Positions 54,422-62,783 of a stretch of DNA of 64,000 bases are shown piece after piece. Positions within the stretch are counted from its first letter, which is position 1. Each line of letters begins with the position of its first letter. The stretch comes from an uncultured Methanomicrobiales archaeon (GTDB taxonomy: Archaea > Halobacteriota > Methanomicrobia > Methanomicrobiales > Methanospirillaceae). The translations under genes and the position numbers were made by a program. Under the pieces are notes generated by a model that was given only the letters and a program-made list of their open reading frames with translations, was not told where the DNA came from and made no database searches. Location of the stretch: the NCBI GenBank assembly GCA_903832665.1, contig CAILCG010000019.1:1-64000 (forward strand), in the 5' to 3' direction.

Positions 54422-55072
54422 GTGAAGATAGGGATTGTCGGGGGGACCGGCGACATTGGAGAGGGTATGGCTATGCGCCTTTCCCCCATCTTCGATGTGA
54501 TTGTCGGATCCCGGGAATCAGAAAAGGCTGAACAGACCTGCAGGATGGGGCTGGAACTCCAGAAAAAGAGGGGAATTGACTGTTCCCTTACCGGTGTTAC
54601 CAACCAGATCGCGATCGACGATGCAGATGTCATCATCCTTGCCATTCCCTTCAAGCATCTCTCAGGTACTCTTGGAACCCTGCACGGTTTTGAAGGAAAG
54701 ACCGTGATCAGCCCGGTAAACCCCATGGAAAAGCGTGATTTTTTCACTTGCGTTCCCCCGGAAGAGGGTTCAGCCGCTCTCATGATACAACGAATCCTTC
54801 CGCCATCAGCCAGGATCTGCACTGCGTTTAACATGATCGCAGCGAACAAGTGGAAGGCGCTCGAGGAAGAGCTTGCCTATTCAGTACCGGTCTGCGGCGA
54901 TGATGATGCAGCAAAACGCGAGGTAATGGCAATTGTCAATAAGGTGTCGAAGCTCCAGTCATTCGATGCCGGCCCCCTTGCGGCATCCTGCCTGGTTGAG
55001 TCACTGACACCGCTCCTTCTCAATATTGCGCGGTATAACAAGATGCGGGATGTCGGGATCCAGTTCCATTAA
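54422..55072 (+). CDS. fno: F420H2:NADP+ oxidoreductase (Fno/NpdG)
   Basis: 216 aa, start GTG at 54422. IGIVGGTGDIGEGMAMRL (~3-20) is the NADP-binding G-x-G-x-x-G loop; GSRESEKAEQ (~29-38) binds the 2'-phosphate; VIILAIPFKHLSGTL (~76-90) and ISPVNPM (~100-106) are the F420-side loops. It interconverts F420H2 and NADPH for biosynthesis. The end overlaps the HhH-GPD gene by 23 bp. Confidence 0.9.
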   Translation: MKIGIVGGTGDIGEGMAMRLSPIFDVIVGSRESEKAEQTCRMGLELQKKRGIDCSLTGVTNQIAIDDADVIILAIPFKHLSGTLGTLHGFEGKTVISPVNPMEKRDFFTCVPPEEGSAALMIQRILPPSARICTAFNMIAANKWKALEEELAYSVPVCGDDDAAKREVMAIVNKVSKLQSFDAGPLAASCLVESLTPLLLNIARYNKMRDVGIQFH

Positions 55073-55685
55073 GGTTCATCACATTGTCCGGTGTCTTTCC
55101 GGTCACTATGGCGAGATCGCCTGGTGGCCTGGAGATACCGATGAGGTGATGATAGGAGCAATTCTCACCCAGCAGACCCGTTGGGAGAATGTTGAGCATG
55201 CACTACGGGAACTGAAGAGGAGAGGCCTCAACACCATGCTATCTCTCTATTCTGCTGATTCTCATGAGATTGAAGAAGCAATCCGGTGCACCGGATTTTT
55301 CCGGATCAAGACACAACGCCTGAAGTCTCTTGCTACTTATATGATGAAATCCCACGGGAGCGTCGACAAGATGCGCCAGGTCCCCACCGAGGCGCTCCGG
55401 GCCGGGCTGCTGGGTGTCAAAGGAATTGGTGAGGAGACCGCCGACAGCATACTCTGTTTTGGTTTTCTACGGGACAGTTTTGTGATCGATGCATACACCG
55501 AGAGAATTGTACGATGCTCGGGAGTCAATGATAAGCGACAGGAGCTAAAATCCCTGTTTGAGCGTGTTCTTCCCCGGGACCAGAAAGCATACCGGCAGAC
55601 GCATGCCCATATGGTAGAATATGCAAAAGAGTTCTGCGGGAAGAAGAGGTGCAGCGAATGTATTCTGGTGAATTTGAAAGGATAG
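55050..55685 (+). CDS. Endonuclease III-like HhH-GPD DNA glycosylase
   Basis: 211 aa from ATG 55050. GAILTQQTRWENVEHALREL (~33-52) is the family ILTQQT-type helix. HhH is LLGVKGIGEETADSILCFGF (~117-136), then the catalytic Asp in DSFVIDAYTERIVR (~139-152). Glu-Glu stands where Nth bifunctional enzymes have Lys (GxGxKTA), so it is probably a monofunctional glycosylase such as a methylpurine or mismatch type. Near the C-terminus CGKKRCSEC has three cysteines of the 4Fe-4S motif; the fourth is missing because the frame ends ILVNLKG (TAG). Confidence 0.82.
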   Translation: MSGSSSIKVHHIVRCLSGHYGEIAWWPGDTDEVMIGAILTQQTRWENVEHALRELKRRGLNTMLSLYSADSHEIEEAIRCTGFFRIKTQRLKSLATYMMKSHGSVDKMRQVPTEALRAGLLGVKGIGEETADSILCFGFLRDSFVIDAYTERIVRCSGVNDKRQELKSLFERVLPRDQKAYRQTHAHMVEYAKEFCGKKRCSECILVNLKG

Positions 55686-56191
55686 GAAAGCGTCTGTTTG
55701 CAGAACACCTTGTCGGGGGAAACTTTGGCAATATGAGTGTAAGAAGCGGAGACGGTTTTTTCATCAAACGCACCGGTTCCTGCCTCGACATTGCGACAGA
55801 GCCGGTATTTGTAGCTCTTTCCGGAGATGCACCGAAAGAAGCCTCGAGTGAATACCGGGTGCATCGGGCGGTATATGCTTCGACCGGCCATCTGGCGATC
55901 GTTCACGCCCACCCGCCATACGCGGTTGCAGCCTCGCTTGTTATGGATTCGATAGTCCCGGAAGACAGTGAAGGAGTGATGTTCTGCCCGCGTATTCCGG
56001 TGGTCACGGGGGCGCCCGGCACCCAGGAGGTTGCCGATAATGTTGCTCAGGCACTTTTCCGGTCAAAACTGGTGATTGCCCGGGGACACGGGACATTTGC
56101 AGCCGGTGCAACGCTGGATGAAGCGTATGTCTTCACTTCCCTTGCGGAACATTCCTGCAGGGTGCTCGCCCTGAAACAACAGTTCCTTTAA
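55658..56191 (+). CDS. Class II aldolase (fuculose-1-phosphate aldolase family)
   Basis: ~177 aa from ATG 55658 behind GAGGTG; starts inside the end of the glycosylase gene. Family marks: FAEHLVGGNFGNMSVRS (~11-27), IKRTGSCLD (~33-41), VHAHPPYAVA (~86-95, metal-binding His pair) and ARGHGTFAAG (~143-152, second metal His). A zinc aldolase splitting a ketose 1-phosphate into dihydroxyacetone phosphate and an aldehyde; in methanogens such an enzyme has been linked to lactaldehyde for F420 side-chain synthesis. Function by homology. Confidence 0.85.
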   Translation: MYSGEFERIGKRLFAEHLVGGNFGNMSVRSGDGFFIKRTGSCLDIATEPVFVALSGDAPKEASSEYRVHRAVYASTGHLAIVHAHPPYAVAASLVMDSIVPEDSEGVMFCPRIPVVTGAPGTQEVADNVAQALFRSKLVIARGHGTFAAGATLDEAYVFTSLAEHSCRVLALKQQFL

Positions 56192-56539
56192 TTTTTTCTG
56201 ATTTTTTTATCTTATGGATCCGCTCCATATTGGATCGAGAGTAAAATATCCCACTACGTTTGTGAATGTGATATCTCACCCGGGCGGCTCACGCATCAAA
56301 TGTATCAGAAAAAAGAGGCACGACCTCCCGCCCGGTCCTTTTTCGCGCATGGAGACCCGCCATACGATTCAGGACAAAGCCGGATCCAACATTCTTTATT
56401 ATTATTGTTGAATTTTGGTCTGGCGGAATCTGAATCACAGGTTATAGGCTGAACATTCGTGGGTGAACCCCGGAACAAAACAAGGAATAGCTCCCGGCCC
56501 GATTACTAACAAAAAAAGGATTTGTTATCTGGTGAAAAA
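56192..56539. other. Intergenic stretch without a clear gene
   Basis: 348 bp between the aldolase and the convergent AglJ-like gene. A T-rich tail (56196-56208) could terminate the aldolase mRNA. A 65-codon plus-strand frame (56214-56411) opens with MDPLHIGSRVKYPTT but becomes unlike any family, so I do not call it; it may be a relic of a small DUF2098-like protein. Confidence 0.4.
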
Positions 56540-57463
56540 TTATTTGGGATGTTTCGGGGAGTCCAGGAGTTGGATCTCCCGTATGATCTCCCGGTGAAAG
56601 ATCAACAGCATGTCGCTGATCATCCCGAACATGAAGATCTCAATCCCGACCACAATGAGGAGCACGGTGAGAATCGTCAGGGGAATATGGTTGATGTTGT
56701 TCATCCATTCAAGAACGACATAAATCCCGACAAGCACTCCCAGAATTGAAGTGAATACGCCCATCATGCCGAAATAGAACATCGGGTTGTTCACCCGCGC
56801 AAGCCGGTATATGGTGCTGACTATCTTGATGCCATCGTGGAATGGCGAAAGTTTGGTTGCCGTTCCCGGGCGGTGGGAATACCGTATCGGTACCACCATG
56901 ACCCGCTGACCGTTTCTGACCGATTCAACCGAGATTTCGGTCTCGATCTCAAACCCGGTCTCTTTCAGGTGCATCTGCTGGATTGCGAGTTTGGTAAAAG
57001 CCCGGTATCCCGAAAGGATATCGTGGAGATCCCGGCTGTGGGCAATCTTGAAGAGGAGATTGAGCATATGGTTCCCAAAAAGATTGAGATGCGAAAATGA
57101 TCCCTCCTCCGCATTGATGAGCCGATCCCCGATAACCTGATCAAACCCGAGAAACAGGGGGGTGAGCATCTTCTCGGCATCTCTTGCAGAATAGGTGCCA
57201 TCACCATCAAGCATGAGGATATAGGGCTGCTCTATAACCTCAAACGCTTCGATGATAGCATTTCCTTTCCCCTTACCGGATTGTGTACGGACCGTTGCCC
57301 CGGCTTCCCGGGCACTTTTTACCGTATTGTCAGAACTCTTGCCGTCAATGACAAGAATATGGGTATAGCCCAGTGCGGTAAACTCCCGCACAACCGAACT
57401 GATAGTCGGCCCTTCATTGAGAGTGGGAATTAAAACGCAGACCTCATCTTTGTTGAATTTCAT
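56540..57463 (-). CDS. aglJ: AglJ-like dolichyl-phosphate glycosyltransferase (GT2)
   Basis: 307 aa. GT-A domain: CVLIPTLNEGPTISSVVREF (~9-28), LVIDGKSSDNTVK, GKGKGNAIIEAFE, MLDGDGTYSARD with D-x-D-like catalytic residues (~83-94), GYRAFTKLAI, RYSHRPGTATKL. Two C-terminal membrane helices: FGMMGVFTSILGVLVGIYVVL (~233-253) and LTILTVLLIVVGIEIFMFGM (~264-283). Such enzymes load the first sugar onto dolichyl phosphate in N-glycosylation. It connects the 17-34 kb sugar locus with N-glycan assembly, by inference only. Confidence 0.82.
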   Translation of the reverse strand: MKFNKDEVCVLIPTLNEGPTISSVVREFTALGYTHILVIDGKSSDNTVKSAREAGATVRTQSGKGKGNAIIEAFEVIEQPYILMLDGDGTYSARDAEKMLTPLFLGFDQVIGDRLINAEEGSFSHLNLFGNHMLNLLFKIAHSRDLHDILSGYRAFTKLAIQQMHLKETGFEIETEISVESVRNGQRVMVVPIRYSHRPGTATKLSPFHDGIKIVSTIYRLARVNNPMFYFGMMGVFTSILGVLVGIYVVLEWMNNINHIPLTILTVLLIVVGIEIFMFGMISDMLLIFHREIIREIQLLDSPKHPK

Positions 57464-57501
57464 TGGTATAGTATTTTTAATAGGTTGGCATAAGTGCTTC
57501 T

Positions 57502-58122
57502 ATGCACCTGCCAAAAAAGGGGCTGCGCGCTCTTGGCATTGCGGAAAGTTTTTCCGGCCGCACCTGTTCTACGCTGGCCAGCGTGGTGATGCGAAAGGAT
57601 CTCCGGATCGATGGTTTTACTTTCGGCCGTGTGACCGTCGGGGGAATGGATGCCACCGATACGATTCTTGGCATGGTACAGGCACTTGACCGAAGGGATA
57701 TCAATGTGATTATGCTCTCCGGGTGTGTCATCGCCTAGTTCAATATCATAGACCCTGCGCAGATTTCACAGGTGACGGGCATTCCGGTGATCGGTATCTC
57801 GTATGGGGAATCGGCAGGACTGGAAGCCGATATCAGGTACCATTTTCCCGGAGATGAGAACCGGGTCACCGCTTACCACCGGTTGGGTGAGCGGATCCCC
57901 GTCATTCTTCACTCAAATCTTACCGTTTTCATCCGGGCGTGGGGTCTGAATGAGACAGACGCCGCACAATTATGCAATGATTTCACCCTTGAGGGAAAGA
58001 TTCCTGAACCCATTCGGGTAGCCCGGCTCTGTTCACGCAGCCTGATACGCAGTGGCCTCAAATATTCTCCTGCTTTACCGGACGCCATGGATTGCCCGGA
58101 GGAGCGGATTCATAAATATTGA
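57502..58122 (+). pseudogene. DUF99/UPF0215 gene interrupted by an in-frame TAG
   Basis: Two consecutive pieces share one frame: 57502-57738 (PKKGLRALGIAESF, MRKDLRIDGFTFGRV, VIMLSGCVIA) and 57739-58122 (FNIIDPAQISQVTGIPVIGISYGES ... KIPEPIRVARLCSRSLIRSG). Together they make a ~206-aa UPF0215/DUF99 protein, an endonuclease V-like fold found across Archaea. TAG (57736-57738) sits in the signature ...VIA-x-FNIID, a position that should be Trp or Gly, so TGG to TAG is the simplest explanation. Nothing else is damaged: no frameshift and good conservation on both sides. Confidence 0.75.
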
Positions 58123-58169
58123 CAAAAAGATGAGAATAGAAGAAAAATATTGCATGGAGTTGAACTGGT

Positions 58170-58361
58170 CTGACACAGGTTGATAAATGTGAACGGTGGG
58201 TTTGCCTGGAATGCCATTATATCTATGATCCGGCAAAAGGGGACCCCAGGAACGGAATTCCCGTAGGAACCGCATGGAAAGACGTACCCGACTCCTGGCG
58301 GTGCCCTGAGTGCAAAATTCTCAAGGCAAAAAAAGGCGTCTTCAAGCGACTTGACGATTGA
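58170..58361 (+). CDS. Rubredoxin, apparently started at CTG
   Basis: 63 codons: LTQVDKCERW, VCLECHYIYD, PAKGDPRNGIPVGTAW, KDVPDSWRCPECKIL, KAKKGVFKRLDD, TGA at 58359. Four cysteines (two C-x2-C knuckles), YIYDP, GTAW and P-D-S-W are rubredoxin hallmarks for one Fe(Cys)4 centre. There is no ATG, GTG or TTG in frame: a TGA lies three codons before the CTG at 58170. CTG is preceded by GGAG, ten bases upstream, so CTG initiation or a mutated ATG are the options. H replaces the usual Gly after the first knuckle. Function: small electron carrier. Confidence 0.8.
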   Translation: MTQVDKCERWVCLECHYIYDPAKGDPRNGIPVGTAWKDVPDSWRCPECKILKAKKGVFKRLDD

Positions 58362-58899
58362 GGAATCGCGAATAAAACCATGTTACATCATGGTCCTGTG
58401 TTTTTGCATGGGGAAAGGTATCGCGTGAGATGATCTGTTTTGTTGTAGTATCGTATACTTCGAACATGATCTGATCGCCCGGATGAAACGTCCTGTCTTT
58501 GTAATTGATGCTTACAGTCTGGTCGTGATACCAGGATGTTCCACACATCCCTTTCATATTCTGGATGCCGATATGGCGGGAACTGATAAAATCATGCCCG
58601 TTCAGTGTTGAGATTATGCAATTCAGCTGGATCCCGTTTCTGTAGGTCATTGCGTACAGATCCTTGTTTTTATAATCGATCGGTCCCGTGTTTTGGACTA
58701 CCATAACGCTGTCGAGATTTTTGCCATAGGATACTTTGGTTATTTTGAAAATGGCCGGGATCTCGGTATCCACCCACCCGAAATTGAACGTCAATAATTG
58801 CATGAGGATGAGTGCTACGAGTATTATCGTTATTGTTGTCGTAAGTAGTATACCTACGACCGGTGAAGCTGCATCCTCCCGCCAGGTATTTGATGACAA
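58342..58899 (-). CDS. Archaeal type IV pilin-like protein
   Basis: 185 aa. MSSNTWREDAASPVVGILLTTTITIILVALIL: a short charged leader with a pilin-type processing site before the hydrophobic helix (D-A-A-S-P-V-V-G), as in archaeal pilin_N/DUF1628 proteins cleaved by a prepilin peptidase. The rest is a beta-rich head: ITKVSYGKNLDSVMVVQNTGPIDY, GDQIMFEVYDTTTKQIISRDTF. Likely a surface adhesion pilin or related. Its 3' end overlaps the end of the rubredoxin gene on the other strand by 20 bp. Confidence 0.78.
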   Translation of the reverse strand: MSSNTWREDAASPVVGILLTTTITIILVALILMQLLTFNFGWVDTEIPAIFKITKVSYGKNLDSVMVVQNTGPIDYKNKDLYAMTYRNGIQLNCIISTLNGHDFISSRHIGIQNMKGMCGTSWYHDQTVSINYKDRTFHPGDQIMFEVYDTTTKQIISRDTFPHAKTQDHDVTWFYSRFLNRQVA

Positions 58900-59100
58900 T
58901 ATTTTACTATAAAATATACTACCTTATCTTTTTATTGAAATCGTTTTTTAAAGAAATGCATCTTCCTCCCCCAAAAGAAAGCACAATTTTTTCTGATTCT
59001 TCTGATCTTCGCTGGTCAATAAAAAAACCGCGAACATAAATATCACCGGCACTAAGATTTCCCAAGAATAATCGTTCCCCTCTCAAGGATAACCGGTTTT

Positions 59101-60066
59101 ATGTCCACCCTGCCAGAACAGTTCCAGACCCATGACTCCCGCCGGGATGGTTGGGTGCTGTACCATGAAGGTCTTGCATTGGGACGTGAGGGAAGACATT
59201 CGGATGCACTTGATTCCTTTTCCCGTGCACTCGATGCGGACCCGATGCTCGCCATCGCCTGGGTTGGCCGGGGTTTTGCCCTGGGAAAACTGGGGCGCTA
59301 CGAGGAAGAGGTAGAGTGCTGTGATAAAGCGATCCTCCTGGATTCCCGTTGTGTTGATGCCTGGAACAATAAGGCATTTGCATACGGCATGCTCGACCGG
59401 TTCGCGGAAAAACTTCACTGCTGTGACCAGGCCCTTGCGATCGATCCGGAGAATGCTGTTGCCTGGAATAACAAGGGTGTAGCCCAGGGAATGCTGGGCC
59501 GGTTTGAAGCTGAGGTTCGGTGCTGCGATCGCGCGATCGAGCTCAGGCCCCGCTATCTTTCGGCATGGGTGAACAAGGGGTTTGCGTACGGGAAACTCCG
59601 GCGGTTCGACGAAGAGAACCTCTGTTATGATCGGGCCCTGAAAATCTATCCGTTTTTTTTGTCCGCTCTCGTGAAAAAAGGGATGGCCCTCATCCACCTC
59701 AAGCGCTACCGGGAAGCAATTGAAGTGCTGGATCGCGCCCTGGGCATCGATCCCGGGAACGCAAAAGCCCTCTACCGGAAAGGACTTTCGCTCAGTATGT
59801 TGTCCCGGCACGAAGAAGCGATACAGTGCCTTGAGAAAGCGCTGGAAATAGAGCCGGGAATTGCTGATGCATGGGTGGTGATGAGCAACTCCTGTTTCAT
59901 GCTCGGCAAACTCGAAGAATCTGCCCATGCGTTCGACCAGGCGTATTTCCTGGATGCAAAAGATGTCCGTACCGGCATTGTGAAGGGGCTTTCATTATTA
60001 AAAACCGGGAAGTTTGACGATGCAATCCGGTGTTTTTCAGATGTATATGGGGTCCTCCTCAGGTAA
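59101..60066 (+). CDS. Tetratricopeptide repeat protein, 321 aa
   Basis: Eight or nine consecutive ~34-residue TPR units, e.g. GWVLYHEGLALGREGRHSDALDSFSRALDADPML (~17-50), AWNNKAFAYGMLDRFAEKLHCCDQALAIDPENAV and AWVNKGFAYGKLRRFDEENLCYDRALKIYPF, all with the W/Y-G-A-Y-A-P pattern. Some units carry CCD in place of YDKAI, a lineage-specific cysteine pair of unclear meaning. No signal peptide or enzyme domain. A scaffold for protein-protein interaction. The upstream 58900-59100 region is AT-rich and probably holds divergent promoters. Confidence 0.88.
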   Translation: MSTLPEQFQTHDSRRDGWVLYHEGLALGREGRHSDALDSFSRALDADPMLAIAWVGRGFALGKLGRYEEEVECCDKAILLDSRCVDAWNNKAFAYGMLDRFAEKLHCCDQALAIDPENAVAWNNKGVAQGMLGRFEAEVRCCDRAIELRPRYLSAWVNKGFAYGKLRRFDEENLCYDRALKIYPFFLSALVKKGMALIHLKRYREAIEVLDRALGIDPGNAKALYRKGLSLSMLSRHEEAIQCLEKALEIEPGIADAWVVMSNSCFMLGKLEESAHAFDQAYFLDAKDVRTGIVKGLSLLKTGKFDDAIRCFSDVYGVLLR

Positions 60067-60188
60067 CCCCGATACTATTTTTTCAACATATCCTGCCTGA
60101 CTCACCAATGTTCCATCTGGCCTGACAAACGAGTTCTTCTTTTTTTGAATACTCCGCATTTTTATGTCTTTCGCACGTACAGGAGAGT

Positions 60189-61511
60189 ATGGATGTTGAG
60201 GAGTATGTCCGCAGAAATATTGCAACGGGTGCGGACCGGGAAACCTTACAAAAAAATCTCACCGATCGTGTTCTTGAATTTAAAAAAGTCAGGAAATCCT
60301 ATGCAGAGGAATTTTCCCGCGCAGTTATTGAAGAAGTCAGAAATACCCTTCCGTTAAAAGGAGACTTTTTTGAATTCGAACCCGCCGGTGTAAATATGGG
60401 GGAATTCGGCGTAGGATCCCGGGGACAGGGCGACTTTTTTGCCCACCGGCAGATTGCCCGGATTATCGGGAAAACCAGTGCCTCGGTCGGCGTGGACGAG
60501 ATGGATGACGCAGGTGCGGTCTGTGCCGAAGGAAAATATATTATCTGTACTGTTGATGGTATGCATTCCCGCCTGTCCGATTACCCGTTCCTGGCAGGAT
60601 TCCATGTGACCCGGGCTACGCTGCGCGACGCCTACGTGATGGGAGCAAAACCCGTTATGCTCTTTTCCGATATCCACGTAGCTGATGACGGGGATGTGGC
60701 AAAGATTTTTGATTATACTGCCGGGATTACGACCGTGGGCGAAGCGATGAATGTCCCCCTTGTCACGGGCTCTACCCTGAGAATCGGCGGTGACATGGTG
60801 CTGGGAAACCGCCTGACCGGTTGCGTGGGTGCCGTGGGTGTTGCTGATCATCTCACTGCCCGTAAAGCCACCGAAGCCGGGGATGTGATTCTCATGTCAG
60901 AAGGAGCCGGTGGCGGAACAATCGCGACTGCTGCAATCTATTCGGGATTCCCCGAAGTTGTGGAACAGACGATAAATCTCAATTTCCTCAATGCCTGCGA
61001 GACCCTGATGAAGAGCACGGTCTTCTCCCGGATTCATGCGATGACGGATGTGACAAACGGGGGATTGAGAGGCGATGTCTTTGAAATGGCTGAGACAGCG
61101 AACTGCCGGATCGTGATCGATGAATTCGCTACCACAACGCTGGTAGAGCCGCACGTCAGGGCCATGCTCGAGAAACTGGAGATCGATTATCTCGGGGTTT
61201 CCCTGGATGCCCTCCTCATCGTTGCTCCTCCGGATGCGGCAGATGAGATCTGTTCCGTGGTAAAAACCGCCGGCGTCCGGATGCACAGGGTCGGGTACGT
61301 TGAACCCGGCAAACCTGAGTCGGTGCTTCTGTTGGATGGCAAAGAATGTGATTTTACGCCAAGATTCCGGGAGTCTGCCTATACCCCGGTCAAAAAGGTT
61401 GTTGACACGGACCCGCGAAACTTTGAAGCAATGAAGGAAGGGGTACTGCATGCTGCTGAAGCCGCGATGCAGAAAAAAGCACGGGTTCTTCAGAAACTGC
61501 AGAATACTTAA
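60189..61511 (+). CDS. AIR synthase/HypE/SelD-related protein
   Basis: 440 aa. N-terminal helical region (1-65), then a PurM-like ATP-binding fold: GVDEMDDAGAV (~98-108, the acidic cluster of AIRS/HypE/SelD), LRDAYVMGAKPVMLFSDIHVAD (~144-165), GSTLRIGGDMVLGNRLTGCVGAVG (~197-220), GDVILMSEGAGGGTIATAA (~236-254). C-terminal half: AMTDVTNGGLRGDVFEMAE (~283-301) and LGVSLDALLIVAPPDA. It resembles selenophosphate synthetase but lacks a clear Cys/Sec near the N-terminus, so another phosphoryl-transfer role is more likely. Frequent in methanogens; function unproven. Confidence 0.78.
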   Translation: MDVEEYVRRNIATGADRETLQKNLTDRVLEFKKVRKSYAEEFSRAVIEEVRNTLPLKGDFFEFEPAGVNMGEFGVGSRGQGDFFAHRQIARIIGKTSASVGVDEMDDAGAVCAEGKYIICTVDGMHSRLSDYPFLAGFHVTRATLRDAYVMGAKPVMLFSDIHVADDGDVAKIFDYTAGITTVGEAMNVPLVTGSTLRIGGDMVLGNRLTGCVGAVGVADHLTARKATEAGDVILMSEGAGGGTIATAAIYSGFPEVVEQTINLNFLNACETLMKSTVFSRIHAMTDVTNGGLRGDVFEMAETANCRIVIDEFATTTLVEPHVRAMLEKLEIDYLGVSLDALLIVAPPDAADEICSVVKTAGVRMHRVGYVEPGKPESVLLLDGKECDFTPRFRESAYTPVKKVVDTDPRNFEAMKEGVLHAAEAAMQKKARVLQKLQNT

Positions 61512-61630
61512 ATCCCTTTTTTAAAAAAATTCCATCGATTTTACGAAGAAATTTTTGTGCTCCGGAGAAATCCTCGACGTGAGACAAACGCTCTTATGGG
61601 GATTGAGCATTTCATCTTCTGCCATTTGAC

Positions 61631-61954
61631 CTAGGATCGATTCAGGATCTCTAAAATCTTTTTCGCCCCAACCATTTTTGCCCCATCTACTTTTTGAATT
61701 TCTTCATAAAAATCGCATTCCATGCAGTTGCTCATCTTCACGGCAAATGATCCCTGCACTTTCCCCCAGCATAACGTGCCGGAAACCGCAAAACACATCC
61801 GCCCGGCATTTTTGCCTTCATTGACACCATCCAGCCGTTTCTCCGTTGCTGCAACACAGGTCCCCAGCTCTTTTTCTTTTGCTCCCCCTGGTTGACGCCC
61901 GCATTTCTTGAATTCCCAGCAGTTCATTCCGGCCATAGTGATCAGATGCTCCAT
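61631..61954 (-). CDS. Two-CW domain protein, 107 aa
   Basis: MNCWEFKKCGRQPGG and CFAVSGTLCWGKVQG, with NCMECDFY further on: two Cys-Trp motifs and five more cysteines, which fits the small two-CW domain family (possible metal or redox binding). The start may be at 61954 or the internal ATG at MAGMNCW (10-13 codons in). No partner domain. Function unknown. Confidence 0.75.
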   Translation of the reverse strand: MEHLITMAGMNCWEFKKCGRQPGGAKEKELGTCVAATEKRLDGVNEGKNAGRMCFAVSGTLCWGKVQGSFAVKMSNCMECDFYEEIQKVDGAKMVGAKKILEILNRS

Positions 61955-62051
61955 GAGTACGATGAAACCTTAAAGGTAACCTATCCGGACAAATTAAAAA
62001 ACATTTGACCTGAGTGAGGGAAACGGTGCTTTAAGTCCCTTTAAAAAAAAG

Positions 62052-62783
62052 TTATTCGCGTGGTTTTTTCCCGCTCACACAGATATTGTATGCCAGCTGG
62101 GGGACGCGTTTCTCAACAAAAGGTTCGACTTTCTGGGCGAAGTTGAAGAGCGGATCGATCATATCGATGTGGGCAAAGGAGCACCAGGATACATTCACAT
62201 CGAGAAAACCCGCTTCGGTAAAAAGACCGGTCATCTCGTTCTTATCGTAATAATGCTCCCCGAAATCCTTCATCACCAGGTGTTTTACTTTCATCATCTC
62301 CCCGAGCTGGTAGAGCGTAGGTATTCCCCGGGTCAGGAGTTTCTTTCCCAGGGTGCAGATGGAAATGACTCCGCCGGGTTTGAGGACCCGGTAGGATTCG
62401 GTGAGCATGGCATGGGGATCTTTTACATAACTGAATGCGAGCAGGCTTGCTACCGCTTCAAATGAACTGTCATGGAAGGGGATTTTTTCCCCGGTCCCGA
62501 GAATAAATTCACTGGTGGGACACCGGTGGCACGCCCGCGAGAGCATCTTACCGCTGATATCAAGCCCAATGGCAGTTCCGCCGTTCAGGATAAATTTTTC
62601 AACAAACAGCCCAGTTCCGCACCCGATATCAAGAAGCCTGCCCCCTCGGGGCAATGGTCTCATGAGCTGGCTGCTGATATGCGTATGATAACTCCTTCCC
62701 CGGTGGTGATCGTAATGGTGATCGTACACATCGGCGATGGAATCGTAATGGTGCTGGATCTTGTCGTGTTTGGTTGCGCTCAT
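62052..62783 (-). CDS. Class I SAM-dependent methyltransferase
   Basis: 243 aa. Motif I is LLDIGCGTGLFVEKFI (~50-65), the acidic end of strand 2 is AIGLDISGKMLSRA (~71-84), LGTGEKIPFHDSSFEAVASLLAFSYV (~93-118) is motif II/III, and RVLKPGGVISICTLG (~131-145) is post-motif II. The pattern is UbiE/Methyltransf_11. The N-terminal HYDSIADVYDHHYDHH (12-27) binds SAM adjacent. Substrate unknown. The stop of the RFC gene upstream overlaps its ATG by 4 bp. Confidence 0.88.
   Translation of the reverse strand: MSATKHDKIQHHYDSIADVYDHHYDHHRGRSYHTHISSQLMRPLPRGGRLLDIGCGTGLFVEKFILNGGTAIGLDISGKMLSRACHRCPTSEFILGTGEKIPFHDSSFEAVASLLAFSYVKDPHAMLTESYRVLKPGGVISICTLGKKLLTRGIPTLYQLGEMMKVKHLVMKDFGEHYYDKNEMTGLFTEAGFLDVNVSWCSFAHIDMIDPLFNFAQKVEPFVEKRVPQLAYNICVSGKKPRE

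Noticed and set aside
56214-56411. Possible 65-aa gene after the aldolase
   Set aside because: Only its first residues resemble a small known family; the rest is unlike a protein and no ribosome site is present.
59083-59928. A 281-codon frame antisense to the TPR protein
   Set aside because: Repetitive coding DNA opens the other strand; the repeated sense pattern is clearly TPR.
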